Assembly: GCA_023362775.1 (NCBI GenBank) | Contig: JALMGJ010000061.1 | Location: 1,932,001-1,996,000 of the forward strand | Direction: 5' to 3' | Source: Charina bottae | Lineage: Eukaryota; Chordata; Lepidosauria; Squamata; Charinaidae | DNA: 64,000 nucleotides | Shown: piece after piece, positions 1-10,984 of the stretch | How the letters are laid out: each line of letters begins with the position of its first letter | How positions within the stretch are numbered: the first letter of the stretch is position 1 | Made by a program: the position numbers and the translations under genes | Notes under the pieces: model-generated | Databases searched by the model: none | Seen by the model: only the letters and a program-made list of their open reading frames with translations | What the model was told of the DNA's origin: nothing

Positions 1-192
1 ATATCCTGCTTTGGATCCAGAGCCATCCCGACTCCCAAATCGTTCTTCAGATCCCACCTTCCTCCTTTGACTCCAGGCCGACCTGCTTTGTTCCAAAACA
101 ACTGCCTAGCTTTCTCAGCCCTGAAACTTTTCCAGAGGTGACCCCCATTGGGCGGCCCAGTTTCACCAGGCGTGCCCAACCGTTGGACGTAC

Positions 193-3100
193 CAAGAGCC
201 GGTCTTCTCCAAGACTTAAGAGCCGTGGCTCATTGCTGTCTAACTGTACCCCAAAAAGAAGGGTGCGAATCGGCTTGTAGTGGGAGTGCAGGGCAGCCAG
301 GCGATCCCAGACTTTCTTCTCCTTGGCAACTTTTCTGTAAAGGTTCAATGACAAGTTTTCATCCTGAAAGGCAAGAAAAGTCACCTAGAAAGGAAAGCCG
401 GCATTGGGTGTCTCCCTTCCTCTTCTCCCTATGTCCCATTTGGACCAACATCTCCAGTCTAGTCCCTCAGGATGGGATGGACTCCGTTGCCCATAGTTCC
501 GCTTCAGGCATGGACAGAGCCTTGGACGAGGACAGGGGGAGCCGTCTTTTCTCGGATGCGCCCTCCCCATCTGCACCTTGTGCAAGATCGTGTGAGCTTT
601 TGTCGTTCTTTCCAGAAGTTGACCTTTCTGGTGTGGTTTCGGAGACTTTGAAGGGGACAGGCGTAAGCATCTGCAGAAGCTGCGAAGGCGATCTCTTGTG
701 GGGGAGAGCATCATCGCTCGAATGTGCTCGCATCATTTGGCAACACGTAATGCGTCATCACAGTGATGTCATGACATGCAAGGTGTCCCTTGCCCCCACC
801 TTTGTCCCTCCATGGAGGTCCGTGGGGACAGGGTTGCCTTTGAGAGATCCAGGTGTGATTCTGCAGGTGCCACAATACCATCTCCTAGCTTAGGACAAAG
901 GAATCTAAATCCCAGTGTGGCTACAACGATCCTGAACTAGATCTATTCCGTGGAGAGCTACAAGGAATGATGAGGTTGTAGCCAGAACAAGGTGTGGCCC
1001 ATAGGGCACAGGTCACGGCCAGAGGTCGTCGCTACTCACTGCGGTGGCAAGGTATTCAGAATTGTGAGAGAAGCTCATGACGGTGATGGGGCCTCTTGAG
1101 TATTGGAAAGGTTCCGGACAGTCGTTCTCCAGCGATATGGAATCAAGGATATAAAGGCTCCCATTCAGGAATCCGGCAGCGAGCAAAGAACCTACGGTGC
1201 ACATTGAAAAACAGTCATTCCAAAATCCTGGCTTCCACAGTTAGGTTTTTGGGATTCCCGAGACACCGTCTTTTTCATAATTACGTGGAAGGAGAAATAA
1301 AGGAGCAGCTCTGCATGGCACAATAATATGCTACGTTAGCAATACCTGTCCCCATAAACAAAATCCTTTTATGATGTTTCTCAAAAATAACTCCGGACTA
1401 ACAACTTTAATGATGAGTGTCCATCCTCCTCTGGTACCCAGCATCGTTACTGATCAGTTGGGCCATGGAGGAGAGGCAAATGAAAGCGCTATACTGTGGT
1501 AGGAAACAATCAGAGATCAAAGCTGCAAGAGGGAAGCTTCTACTTAAAGGTACCATCGTTCCCCAAAGGGCTCTGTAGCACTTTAGCAGTCAACAGTAGA
1601 CAGATTGGCGCTGCAGGTGAGTTTTAAGCTTTAAAAAATCTGCCTATCAGGCTTGCAATTAGGATTGGAGGCTAATACTAAAAACATCGCAGTGCAATAA
1701 TTGGCAGCAATTTTTCGGGATTATCTGGGTCCGTCATAGCAGTTCCTGGCTGCTAGTGAGAAGTACTTAACTAGGTAAGAGTTGGAAGAAAAATCAGTGG
1801 GATGACAAGTTAGGGCCTCTTCTTTGCAGTGGTCCACAGAGAGGCTTCTGATAGGACAAAAGCAAACAAACTAACAAACACCCTGATTGGATTTTGAAGG
1901 CCCAGAACAAAGTTGCTTTGGAAGAAGGACGCTGCATAGTGTGATGACACCCGCAGCCGTTTGATACCTGCTCAATCAGCATTAGCAAATAATTCTTTAG
2001 ACAGGTACTGTAATCGTTCAGGATTCCCTTCCTGGCATAGAAACTGAGCCCCGGGGACAGCAGCTATTTCTAACTTCACAAGACAGAAAGACGAGGAGGA
2101 CCAATTACTACCATCATGGTTATAACAGAGGCTGCTGATGCTTTCGCCCTTAAAAATCCGGCTGACGAGGTATTTATTGAGGACGTAGCTCCACACTTTC
2201 AGAAGGCCACAGTAGCTCCCCTTGGCCAGCAGAGGCTTGCTGGGGTGGCAGACGACGGTGTGAACGGCGTCCTTCGGTTCCTCCAGGCACTTGGTGACCT
2301 TCGTTCCCTCCGACTTGACGTGAATCACCACGGCGTCTAGGGTAGCAAGGATGAAGTTCCTGCCTCGGGGAGCAAAAGGTTGCAAGTGGACATCGAACCC
2401 AAAATAAAACCGCATCCTTCTCCCCAAGAACTGACCAGCCTGCAGGAGGAGCTCCGCTCGGTCCCCATCATTGCCAACAGGATGAAAAGCACCGAGATCC
2501 CCTTCGTCGCTCACCTGACGATGAAGGGCTTGCCGGCCAAGGTGCAAGACTCGGGGTACTGGGCGATGTCGCCAGGGGACGCAGGTTTCTTGGAGAAGGA
2601 AACGGACTGGATGGGCCCCAGTTTAAACTGGCTGTACCAGTGCGTCAGCTGCAGGTCCCCGTCGTAGAATTTCACGTGGCCTCTGACGTCGCAGGTGACG
2701 AACAGCCTGGGAAGAATCATTGGCGGTAGAGTTCAAAGAATCAAGGAAAAGCTGGAAAATATTTTCTTTTTCCTTTCCGGCCCCTAGGTTCTCGAGGAGT
2801 GCCTGTTTGGTGGCTGGAATTTGAAGATGGAAATAATAACAGGAGCTGGGACGCAGAAAAGATCTGGAACTCTTTGGGGGAATTCGGCATTGAAAAGAGC
2901 TCCAGTTTTGTGGATGGCTCTGAGCAGGCTTTCTCCCCCAGACTGGAAAGCCCTTAGTGAAAGGGTGGGACGTTGAATTACAACAAAGAGATTAGCCAGA
3001 GAATTCCTGGCTCTGCATCCTGGAATTCGGGATTGGGACCCCGTGAGCAACTCTGCCCTCCCTTCTCCACGTTCATGCATGCTGCAGCACCCTCTGCTGG

Positions 3101-6100
3101 CTAAAGTGGGAAAACCTTCACTCAACAAGGCTTTAATTGCACAATCGTTTTCCCCTGCCCGACTCAGAAACGAAATTGGGTCAGGCTTGGTTAGCGCTCG
3201 GATGGGAGGCCACCAGGAAATTTTTGAGCGGCAGGCTAGGCTTGGAAGTCAGAACCTCACGCCGGAAGAATTCAACAGTAAACCGCTTTCATAGTGTTAT
3301 CAGGAAAACTACCGATCCCAGTGATGCGTCCATGGAGCTCAACTCAAGGATCTCTTCGATTTTACTTGTAGTCAGGGCAGGGGGTGGGGCAGGGGGTGGG
3401 GCAGGGGGAGGCTTTTCTCGTGGTGGGAATGGAGGGGAGCCCACCCGAAGAATATTTCAGCATTTTCAGCAATCGCACGGAGCAGCATTTTTTAATTCAA
3501 GGCAGTAAACCTTCAATTATGGGGCAGGCTAGAAGGAACGCCCCCCCCCCCCAGCACCAATTAAAGTAAAATCCCGGAATTCGCGTCATGTGGGGAGCGG
3601 TGTCGGGATGTGCACCGGCCCCGCCCGGCAGAGGCCCCTGCGCTTACTCGTCCGTTGTGGCCAGGACTGTGATGGCGTCTTTCTGCAGGTGTACCAGCTT
3701 GATGGCTTTCATGTCGTAGAGTTTGTCACACACAGAGGAAGGCTTCAGGGGCGGGCAAACCACGTCCCAGACCACCAGCTTCCCCTCCGATGTGCCGGTG
3801 ATCGCTTGGGCAGAGTTGAAATGGAAACGGGATTGGCTGAAGAGCCCCACCACCTTGTTGAAAGTCTGCAGAAGGGCGGCCGATCCGGTTTGGTAACGCA
3901 GATCGGGGAGAAAAGAACAGGAGTCATGCCCCAAAACATCTACCCCAAAGACACTGGCCTGCATCTTCTACCACACGTATTCCATTTATCCAGGAACTCA
4001 CAGTGGCACACAGAACATTCCTTCATATTTCCCCCCCACAACAACAACAGCCCTGCGAGGTGGGCTGTGTTCAGAAAGAGCGCCTGGCCCAAAGTCACCC
4101 AGGGCTGAGGACGGGCTAGAACTCGGGTCTCCCTGTTCTGAGTCCGGCCCCCTAACGACTCCACCCCACTGGCCTCTTACTTATTTAATCTCATTTCTTT
4201 ATTGCAAGAAGCAATTCTAGATCGGTGCCCGTGGATACCGTCTTGGGTGCCTGCCAAATTCTTCACCCCACTCGCTTTCATTTTCTGCTTTAGGGTTCTA
4301 TCATTTAGGGAATCTAAACGGGAAACTGGCCTCCAGAACCATCTTTCTTAGGAAGAATGTCTGTGTGTACCCACTCCCAGACATTTGCTCCCATCTACAA
4401 TGAGATCCTGCAAAGAACACAACATATCACAAGCACGTCAGAGCCTCCAGAAGCTTTTTAGACAGGGACTCACTTTGTCTGTCAGGAGAGGAGCGTGGTA
4501 GATCAACATGTCATCCTCCTGGGAGAAATGGGAAGAAGAGGGAGATAAATCTCTAGACGTGGCCCTGACGCAGCATGAAACGCACACGTTCATCGTTCTC
4601 TGCCGCTGCGTCTGAATTGTAATCGGTTAGGAAGATGACTAACCTATCACAAAACACGTTCTTTTGCACGACCTCAGAAGGAATCGTTTGCAGCCAGAGC
4701 ATTAGTCTTTCCCTTCTTACGTTATCAAACATTTGCAGGAAAAAAAAATATATCGTGGATCAACTGGGTAAATTTGCCCAGTATCACCGGGCGTACATCG
4801 CGCATTCTGCTTTGGCTCACGGGGGGAGAAAGGACGGACGGCCTATTCTGTCGAAAAACACCAACACACAAGCTGAGGTCCCCTACCAAGCTGAGCCATT
4901 GTGGGATTATTCAGTTTTGGGCGAGCGAGATGGATGAAATCAGCCAATTGTGGCTTACTGAACAAGCCGTAGTTAAGAAATTACGGCTTGGGGCAATGGA
5001 TGAACCAGGTTGGTGCTTCTGAGGCCTCCTCCTTCAAAGCCTGCTCGATGTGTCTGGACTGGAGCATCAGGAATGTCCAACTGTTGGCCCTGCTCGCTGG
5101 GAATTCTGGGAGCCGTGATCCCACCACCCCGGAGGGTGCAGGTTTCAAGGAGGCAGGTGCAAGACACCTTCTGTTAAAATAAGCCATCCAATGAGAGCGG
5201 GGGGGGGGGGCGTCTAACTTACTTACCCACAAGTAGAAGATGACTTGGCTCACACTATTGCTCACGAGATCCTTCTGGGTTTTGCCGCTGAACGCAATGT
5301 ACATCTAAAAGAAAGACAAGTTTTGGCAATGATCATCCCCATCAAAATGCATTTCGTCCCTGAACCCTTGGCAGTGACCCAGTTTCACTTCCTGAGCCTT
5401 TAGCACAGTGTTACTCAACCTTGGCCACTTGAAGACGGGTGGACTTCAACTCCCAGAATTCCACAGCCAGCTTGCCATTTATTTATTTATTTTATTTTAT
5501 TTTTATCCTGCCTTTATTATTTTTATAAATAACTGAAGGCGGCGAACATACCTAATAGTCCTTCCTCCTCCTATTTTCCCCACAACAACCACCCTGTGAG
5601 ATGAGTTGGGCTGAGAGAGAGTGACTGGCCCAAGGTCACCCAGCCGGCTTTCATGCCTGAGGCAGGACTAGAACTCTCAGTCTCCCGGTTTCTAGCCCAG
5701 CACCTTAACCACTAGACCAAACTGGCTCTCCATTTATGCCCTGAAGAGTTCGTTTGCCAAATTTCGGAGGGGAAAAATAAATCATAATAATAGTCCCTGC
5801 ATCTCCCTTGCATGCGAACAATCAGAAGGTCTGACCTGGAAACCAAACTGGGGCAAGATTTCCACACTGCAGACCGGCTTTGTGTCCAGCGAGGTCCATC
5901 TCCAAATGGAAACTTTCTGAGATAAAGAAGAAAATGTTGCGGGGGGGGGGGCTGGAAAACAGAGGGCCTTTCTAAACTATGAGAAGGTTGGCGCTCCTAT
6001 CCACAGGTGACGAACTGAATCGGGCTCTCAAAACTAGCCTTCCCCCTCGCCCCCGATTGCTCTGCTGAAGAAACTCTAGGAAACGTTCCCCTTACCTGCA

Positions 6101-9100
6101 CTTCCCCAGCTCCGAGCGTAGCCAGAAACTTGGAATCGTGGGAAATGGCGATGGCGCCGACTCCACCTTCAGGGTGACTGTCGAAGATGGTGTGGACGGG
6201 AACCCTGGACAAGAAGACGTCTGCAGCTGTTTGGGGACCCGTGTCTTAGTGGAAGACTCCTGATTTCGTGGGTGCCAACTTAGGCATCTGAACTGGGGGG
6301 AGGACTCAGCAGAGCTGTTGGACCACAGCTGGGGACCCCCAAATCTCTGCATACCTGAACATTCAGCACGATTAATGCGGCCAAGGGGCCAGCTGACAGG
6401 TAGCTAGTTTTGGACCAGCAAAGGTCTTTGAACGGGGAAGCCTATTCTTCTGTTCACTTCTAACAAGATAAGCTGAGCTGGATCTTGGACCTCCAAGTCT
6501 GATCTGCTGGTTCCACAGCAAGGAAGAAGGTTTCCTTTTCAACCGGGAAAAGTCTTTCCCGGTTCCTGCTGTTGCAGTCGCTGCATTTTACGGACTGAAC
6601 ATTTTGTGAGTTGCTCCAAGGAGACAGCTCAGCTTGGTAACATGGCCTCCTACCAAGAAATGAATAGAGGCTCGTCCCACAGCCGCCAGACCCTTACGCG
6701 GAGTAGCTGTCCCAGACAATCACCAGGCTCTCGGGACCTCGGTCGGCCGTTGCAACCCACCGCCGGTCGTCGCTGACACAGATGCAGGAGATGCAACTGG
6801 AATGTCCCTAAGAGACATGGGGAGGTCTCAGTAGAAGCGGACATCCTTGTGGGGAGGTGCTTTGCCCCCACACGGACACATCCCCCCACTCACACAACCC
6901 GAGCATATTCTCTTGAAACAGGGGTGCCTTCATGAGAACTACAGGCATGGGCAACATTGGTGGTCAAGAGGAGGCCACGAAGTCCACGGTGCTGGGCTTA
7001 GGAAGGGAGTTAACGGCATTTTCTTTTGCTGTGAACTGACATGGGCCTTTTTTAGGGCTTATTCTACAACTTCCTATCAAGATTTCAGGAGGTGGATTCT
7101 GGAGGGTGCACAAAGGGGATTTGGGCGTCGGAGGCAGCCCTGGCCTCATCAAGTTGCCCACTCTTGCCTTACTGGATCCATCTAGACCAGGGTTTCTCAC
7201 CCTTGGTAACTGTAAAATGTGTGGACTTCAACTCCCAGAATTCCCCAGCCGGCACATAATACAAGTAGGCTCACAACTCAAGTACAAGTGTTGTCTTTTG
7301 GGAAGAAGCATGTGGGAAGCGTTAGTACAATAAGATGCCAGAAGCTCTATGGTCTGGGTAGGAATGTCCTCTCGGAGCTAGATTGCTTATAGTCTCACAC
7401 TGGGTGCATTTCCAGAAAAAAAAGCAGGTTTGCCTGTATAGGGCGTGTGAACAGACCTTCAGATGCTTTCGTCTTTCCGCTCTCATAATCTGGAGCCATT
7501 CCACCCACTGGCTGGGCTTCTATCACATGCTAAGCCACAAACAAAGATGCTCAAATATGATTTAGCAGAGTGGGCAAGCCCATCTGCTGTTTCTCACAGG
7601 AAAGATGATTCCTAAGGCTCTGAAGAGGTGGGGGCTGTAGCAACACCAGTTCAGAACTTGGTCTTACCTGCAGGAGATACTGTTTATTCCTGAAGATGTC
7701 GTGGATCACGGCAGTGTGAGCAGAGACGTACAAGATCACCCGTTGGTTTTCATCGAGGAGGTTGAAAACAGGGAGTTGGCTGTTGTAGCCAAAGACCCAT
7801 GACAAGCTCTAGAAGAAATGTCAGTCAGGATCAAACCATTTCCCCAAGAAATCCCAAAGGAACATCCAGACTAACCCAATCAGCATGCCCACCCAACTAA
7901 AAGTCATGGGGGGGGGGGGGTTGGACAGAAAACTAGATCTTAGAAGGCATTAATTGCCATCTGTTAACTGCCCTTCCCTTTTTTGACCCGCACTCACAAG
8001 AGGGTGATCAGATAGCGGCTTCGTCTTCTCTTCAAACAACATTCCCGGGAAAGCCGATGACACAATAGAATCTTCCTCCTGGACAGGAGTTGCGCTGCTG
8101 GCGGTGGTTTGGGTCCTGGATGTCTCGCTCTCTTTTTGGGATGTCCCCAGCCCCGTCTCTAGACTGGTCGTTTCACTATCACTTGGTGGCCCTTGGCTTC
8201 CAAGAAACATCGTGGACTTATCAATCCCCAAGGCAGGCGTCACAGCACCCTCTCTGCTGGTGGCACTCCCGGTTTTTAAGGGCACAAGTTCTTGGGAGCT
8301 CCTTTGAGCAAATTCGGGACTGACTTTCTCTGCATGAGCCTCCGTTCTGGCTTCGGAGAGTTTTTTGGCACTAGCTGGGCCTCTCTTATCGAATTTGACG
8401 TCAGGACTCTTGGCATCCTCCCTTCCAGCTGCAAAGAGCTTTTCTTTTATAGACGTTGTTGAACCAAGGAGCGTTTCTTTTGACTGCAGCGTTTTGTTTG
8501 ACTGCAGGCTCTCTTTGGATACTTGTGTTGGGATCCTAACTGCAGGTTCCTAAGGGGCAAAACACCATTTGTAGCTGAGCCTGGAAGTTGCACCCCTGAT
8601 TTCTCCGATCTCCTATCTTGCCTGATTTTCAATATTTCACTGGATTATTCCATTCTGCGCCCCCAACCACACAATTCAGAGCCCTTTTTGTGGATGACGG
8701 AGACATTCCCAGCCTTGCTATTACACAGGATGAAACAACTGCTTCCAGGGGCAAATTATTATTTGTTATTTGTTGTTATTATTATTATTAATAATAAATT
8801 ATTATTATTATTATTACTATTACTATTATTATTAATAAATTAATAAATTATTATTATTATTTGTTATTTGTTATTTGTTGTTATTATATTTTACTACTAT
8901 TACTTTTTTCCCCCCGTTCAATCGTGTCTGATTCTCAGAGACTGCCTGGACAAATCCCTGCAGTTTTCTTGGCAGGTTTTTCAGAAGTGGTTTGCCATTG
9001 CCTCCTTCCTAGGGCTGAGAGAAAGTGACCGGCCCAAGGTCACCCAGCTGGCTTCGTGCCTCAGGTGGGACTAGAACTCACGGTCTCCTGGTTTCTAGCC

Positions 9101-9671
9101 CGGTGCCTTCACCACTACACCAAACTGGCTCTCATTACTATTATTAATAATGATTAAATTTGTATTATTAAGCTTACAAATAACCCATTATTTGCCTTAA
9201 TGGGGGGATGCTAAAACCCTGGTTCTAAGGCAGCAAGGCTGGCTGGGGAATTCTGGGAGTTGAAGTCCACCCATCTTCAAGTGGCCAAGGTTGAGAAACA
9301 CTGTTCTAAGGAGTTCCAGCAAACACGGTCAATGGCAAGAGATGCTGGAAGTTGTAGGTTAGCAACGACCAAAGGCTCAAAAGGTCCTGGCCTGGCTTAA
9401 TACTTACAGTGGAGGGTACAACAATCAGAGGACCGGCTTTCGGCAAAGAGGAGCTGCTTTTCACGGAAAGGAACTCAGAGGGGGCCTGTCCGAGAGGCTT
9501 TCTTTCCGCCGGTCCTGCAGGGATGGGGATCTCCTTCTGTTGCTCTTGGCTGTCCTGGCTGAGGGCATCGGTCTCCTCGGGAGGAACTCCTGAGTCTTCC
9601 AGGATTTCCTTTGAGGACTTTGCTAACGGAGCCTGCCGAGGGCTTTGCAGTCTATCTGCACCTTCCTCCAT
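193..9671 (-). CDS. CFAP251: CFAP251 (WDR66), cilia- and flagella-associated protein 251, partial (3' end off window)
   Basis: WD-repeat protein of the calmodulin- and spoke-associated complex at the base of radial spoke 3 in motile cilia and sperm flagella (family knowledge). Coding exons in transcript order: 9671-9408, 8549-7998, 7808-7668, 6807-6698, 6204-6096, 5916-5836, 5304-5227, 4518-4474, 3865-3648, 2706-2515, 2359-2112, 1191-1040, 363-193. They total 2,361 nt (787 codons) and all phases close. Residues 1-272 are Ser/Glu/Pro-rich and poorly conserved. From 7808 onward the protein follows human WDR66 closely: '[10 protein letters not shown]', '[16 protein letters not shown]' and '[12 protein letters not shown]' are recognisable. 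The WD blades lie here; the C-terminal EF-hand-like region is beyond position 1. Start: Met at 9671 is the first in-frame Met after a splice acceptor at 9696, and the candidate upstream exon has an in-frame stop. The extreme N-terminus is the least certain part. Confidence 0.93.
3155..3295 (+). mobile_element. 5S-rRNA-derived SINE (5S-Sauria-like)
   Basis: Positions 3158-3225 resemble the 3' half of vertebrate 5S rRNA, including GGCTTGGTTAGCGCTCGGAT and GGGAGGCCACCAGG. The final 5S-like part is GGCAGGCTAGGCTT. A tail with CAACAGTAAACCGCTTTC follows. It is not an intact 5S gene: the 5' half is missing and the rest is substituted. Confidence 0.6.
3985..4188 (-). mobile_element. tRNA-derived SINE, diverged
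   Basis: On the minus strand a tRNA-like head is followed by a body with CTGGGTGACTTTGGGCC and CCTCGCAGGG, the same layout as the copy at 5475-5735. Diverged. Confidence 0.55.
5406..5475. mobile_element. hAT-like MITE, half copy
   Basis: CAGTGTTACTCAACCTTGGC followed by the shared core GGACTTCAACTCCCAGAATT. Only one arm of the palindrome is present. Confidence 0.7.
5475..5735 (-). mobile_element. tRNA-derived SINE (Sauria-type)
   Basis: The minus strand starts GAGAGCCAGTTTGGTCTAGT with an A-box-like TGGTCTAGTGGTTAAGG, then a B-box-like GTTCTAGTCC. The body is GGGTGACCTTGGGCCAGTC and CTCACAGGGTGGTTG, ending in a TTTA-rich tail. Similar bodies recur at 3985-4188, 8925-9135 and, in part, near 15060-15140. 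Confidence 0.7.
7188..7256. mobile_element. hAT-like MITE, half copy
   Basis: CAGGGTTTCTCACCCTTGG then GGACTTCAACTCCCAGAATT and CCCCAGCC. Confidence 0.65.
8755..8900. repeat. (ATT)n microsatellite
   Basis: Imperfect TTA/ATT repeats interrupted by TTTGTT, in a CFAP251 intron. They flank the SINE at 8925-9135; similar sequence resumes after it. Confidence 0.9.
8925..9135 (-). mobile_element. tRNA-derived SINE (Sauria-type)
   Basis: Same head (GAGAGCCAGTTTGGTGTAGT) and B-box region as the copy at 5475-5735, with a longer 3' body containing GGCAATGGCAAACC. It is embedded in an ATT-rich microsatellite. Confidence 0.65.
9238..9304. mobile_element. hAT-like MITE, half copy (reverse arm)
   Basis: GGCTGGCTGGGGAATTCTGG then AAGTCCACCCATC and GGTTGAGAAACACTG. 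Confidence 0.7.
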
Positions 9672-9779
9672 CGTCTCCTGCCAGTATCCGTAGAGCTGAG
9701 AGAGAACGTTGAATGGCGTGAGTCAGAAAACAGTGGTCCCTTCTGCCAAGGTTTGGGACCATCGTAAGAGGGGAGAGGT

Positions 9780-9801
9780 ATACACACACACACACACACA
9801 C
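9780..9801. repeat. (CA)n microsatellite
   Basis: Ten or so CA dinucleotides followed by CCCCACCCC. Confidence 0.85.
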
Positions 9802-9944
9802 CCCACCCCAATCGTAGCATTCATTTTTCCCAGGAGAAGCAGATGGGTATTTTCCACTTTCTCTTCCCTTTGTGTATCTATGAAGGTTCTCAGTCATCCA
9901 GGTGGAATTGTCTGTAGCTTGAATCATGTCAACTGGATTTCTAT

Positions 9945-9997
9945 TTTCTCAGTGGAAACGTTTCGCTCCTTATCCAAGGAGCTTCTTCAGTCTGAGC
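9945..9997 (-). ncRNA. Hammerhead-ribozyme-like motif (left arm)
   Basis: Minus strand, in order: GCTCAGA, CTGAAGA (fits core CUGANGA), one extra A, stem II GCTCCTT/AAGGAGC with loop GGAT, then GAAAC and GTTT. CTCAG upstream can pair with CTGAG downstream as stem I with an internal loop. The extra base between the core and stem II is a departure from the consensus. Activity is unknown. Confidence 0.45.
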
Positions 9998-10070
9998 AAA
10001 GTTGGTAAGGGAATCCTAAATATGTTTAACATATCAAACATATCAAACATATTTAGGATTCCCTTAATAT

Positions 10071-10120
10071 GCTCAGACTGAAGAAGCTCCTTGGATAAGG
10101 AGCGAAACGTTTCCACTGAG
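10071..10120 (+). ncRNA. Hammerhead-ribozyme-like motif (right arm)
   Basis: Plus-strand copy of the same motif: CTGAAGA at 10078-10084, stem II arms 10086-10092 and 10097-10103, GAAAC at 10104-10108, and stem I partner CTGAG ending at 10120. It is a mirror copy of the left-arm motif, so each strand of this locus carries one. Confidence 0.45.
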
Positions 10121-10289
10121 AAAATAGAAATCCAGTTGACATGATTCAAGCTACAGTCTTCCCTTTGTGGTTTACAGACATTTTCACAAATAATCATTTA
10201 AGTCGTCCTGGGGTTCAGCATTTGGAATATTTCCCCATCTTCCCTTTTCCAAAGAGCCCGCCCTCACCTGCCCGTCTTCCCCAACTCAC

Positions 10290-10450
10290 CTGCCGGGCCC
10301 CAACTCCAGCAGCAGAGCAGCGACTGTTTGCATCCCATTATGGTTCCTATAGCAACCGCCAGGAGCCAGCAAACTGCCAGGCCATCGCGTTGCAGACTTG
10401 GCAGGCCTTACGAAGATTTGCTTCCAAGGATTTGCTTTCCAAGGATTCAA
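10290..10450 (-). other. Candidate 5'UTR exon of CFAP251
   Basis: On the minus strand a strong donor (CAG followed by GTGAGTT) ends at 10290. It would splice to the acceptor at 9696 ahead of the CFAP251 start codon. In the frame that continues into the Met at 9671 there is a TAA and no Met, so this exon would be untranslated. A short ATG-led frame also reaches the donor, but it is out of frame with CFAP251. The 5' limit is a guess. A second possible donor lies about 25 bp further downstream in the transcript. Confidence 0.4.
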
Positions 10451-10647
10451 GGCCAGGGGAGGGGGCAGGCAGGGTCTGACGTGATACGGTTTCCTCTCTC
10501 CTCTAACTAGACACCCCCTCCCCAAAAAGAAACCCTAAACCAGGTGCAAAATAGCAGCAGCAGGAGAAGGAAAACAAAAGTAGACATTTCGGATTAACCT
10601 TCTCAGCTTTGCAATTGGATCGGTGAGCTTCAATATCTAGAATGGTG

Positions 10648-10765
10648 TTTCTCAACCTTGGCAACTTTTAAGTTGAGTGGACTTCAACTCCCAGAATTCC
10701 CTAGCCAGCATGGGGAATTCTGGGAGTTGAAGTCCACATATCTCAAAGTTGCCAAACACTGATCT
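10648..10765. mobile_element. hAT-like palindromic MITE
   Basis: Two arms around CCAGCATGGGG; the left arm starts GGTGTTTCTCAACCTTGG and the right arm ends GCCAAACACTG. The flanks ATCTAGAA and ATCTAGGC resemble a decayed 8-bp duplication. Confidence 0.75.
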
Positions 10766-10984
10766 AGGCCTTGAGAGAACCACACCTAGATTATTTTTGT
10801 ACCATGATTTCTCTTTTTCCAGGATATCGATCCTTTCAAAGATGCTACAGTAAAAAAAAAAATAGCACACCAAGAGTAGGAAAGTTGCGGTCCCCCTCCA
10901 AAAAACTAGATATTTGCATCTCAAGGAGCCCTCTCTAGTCAACCATACATTGAAGAAATATATAAAACCATAGGATAAGCTCTA

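Larger units (their letters stand above)
9912..10156. repeat. Long inverted repeat in CFAP251 5' intron
   Basis: Left arm 9912 to about 10020 and right arm about 10040-10156 are near-perfect reverse complements of over 100 bp. A short AT-rich loop rich in CATAT lies between them. Each arm contains one hammerhead-like core. It looks like two copies of the terminal part of a Penelope-type element in head-to-head array. Confidence 0.85.

Noticed and set aside
138..893. 251-aa plus-strand ORF
   Set aside because: It runs antisense over a CFAP251 exon and its intron. No recognisable domain; a shadow of the real exon.
3158..3242. Functional 5S rRNA gene
   Set aside because: Only the 3' half is recognisable, with substitutions and a SINE tail.
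5475..5735. tRNA gene
   Set aside because: A- and B-box-like sequence is present, but the region is a SINE with repeated copies and no intact cloverleaf.
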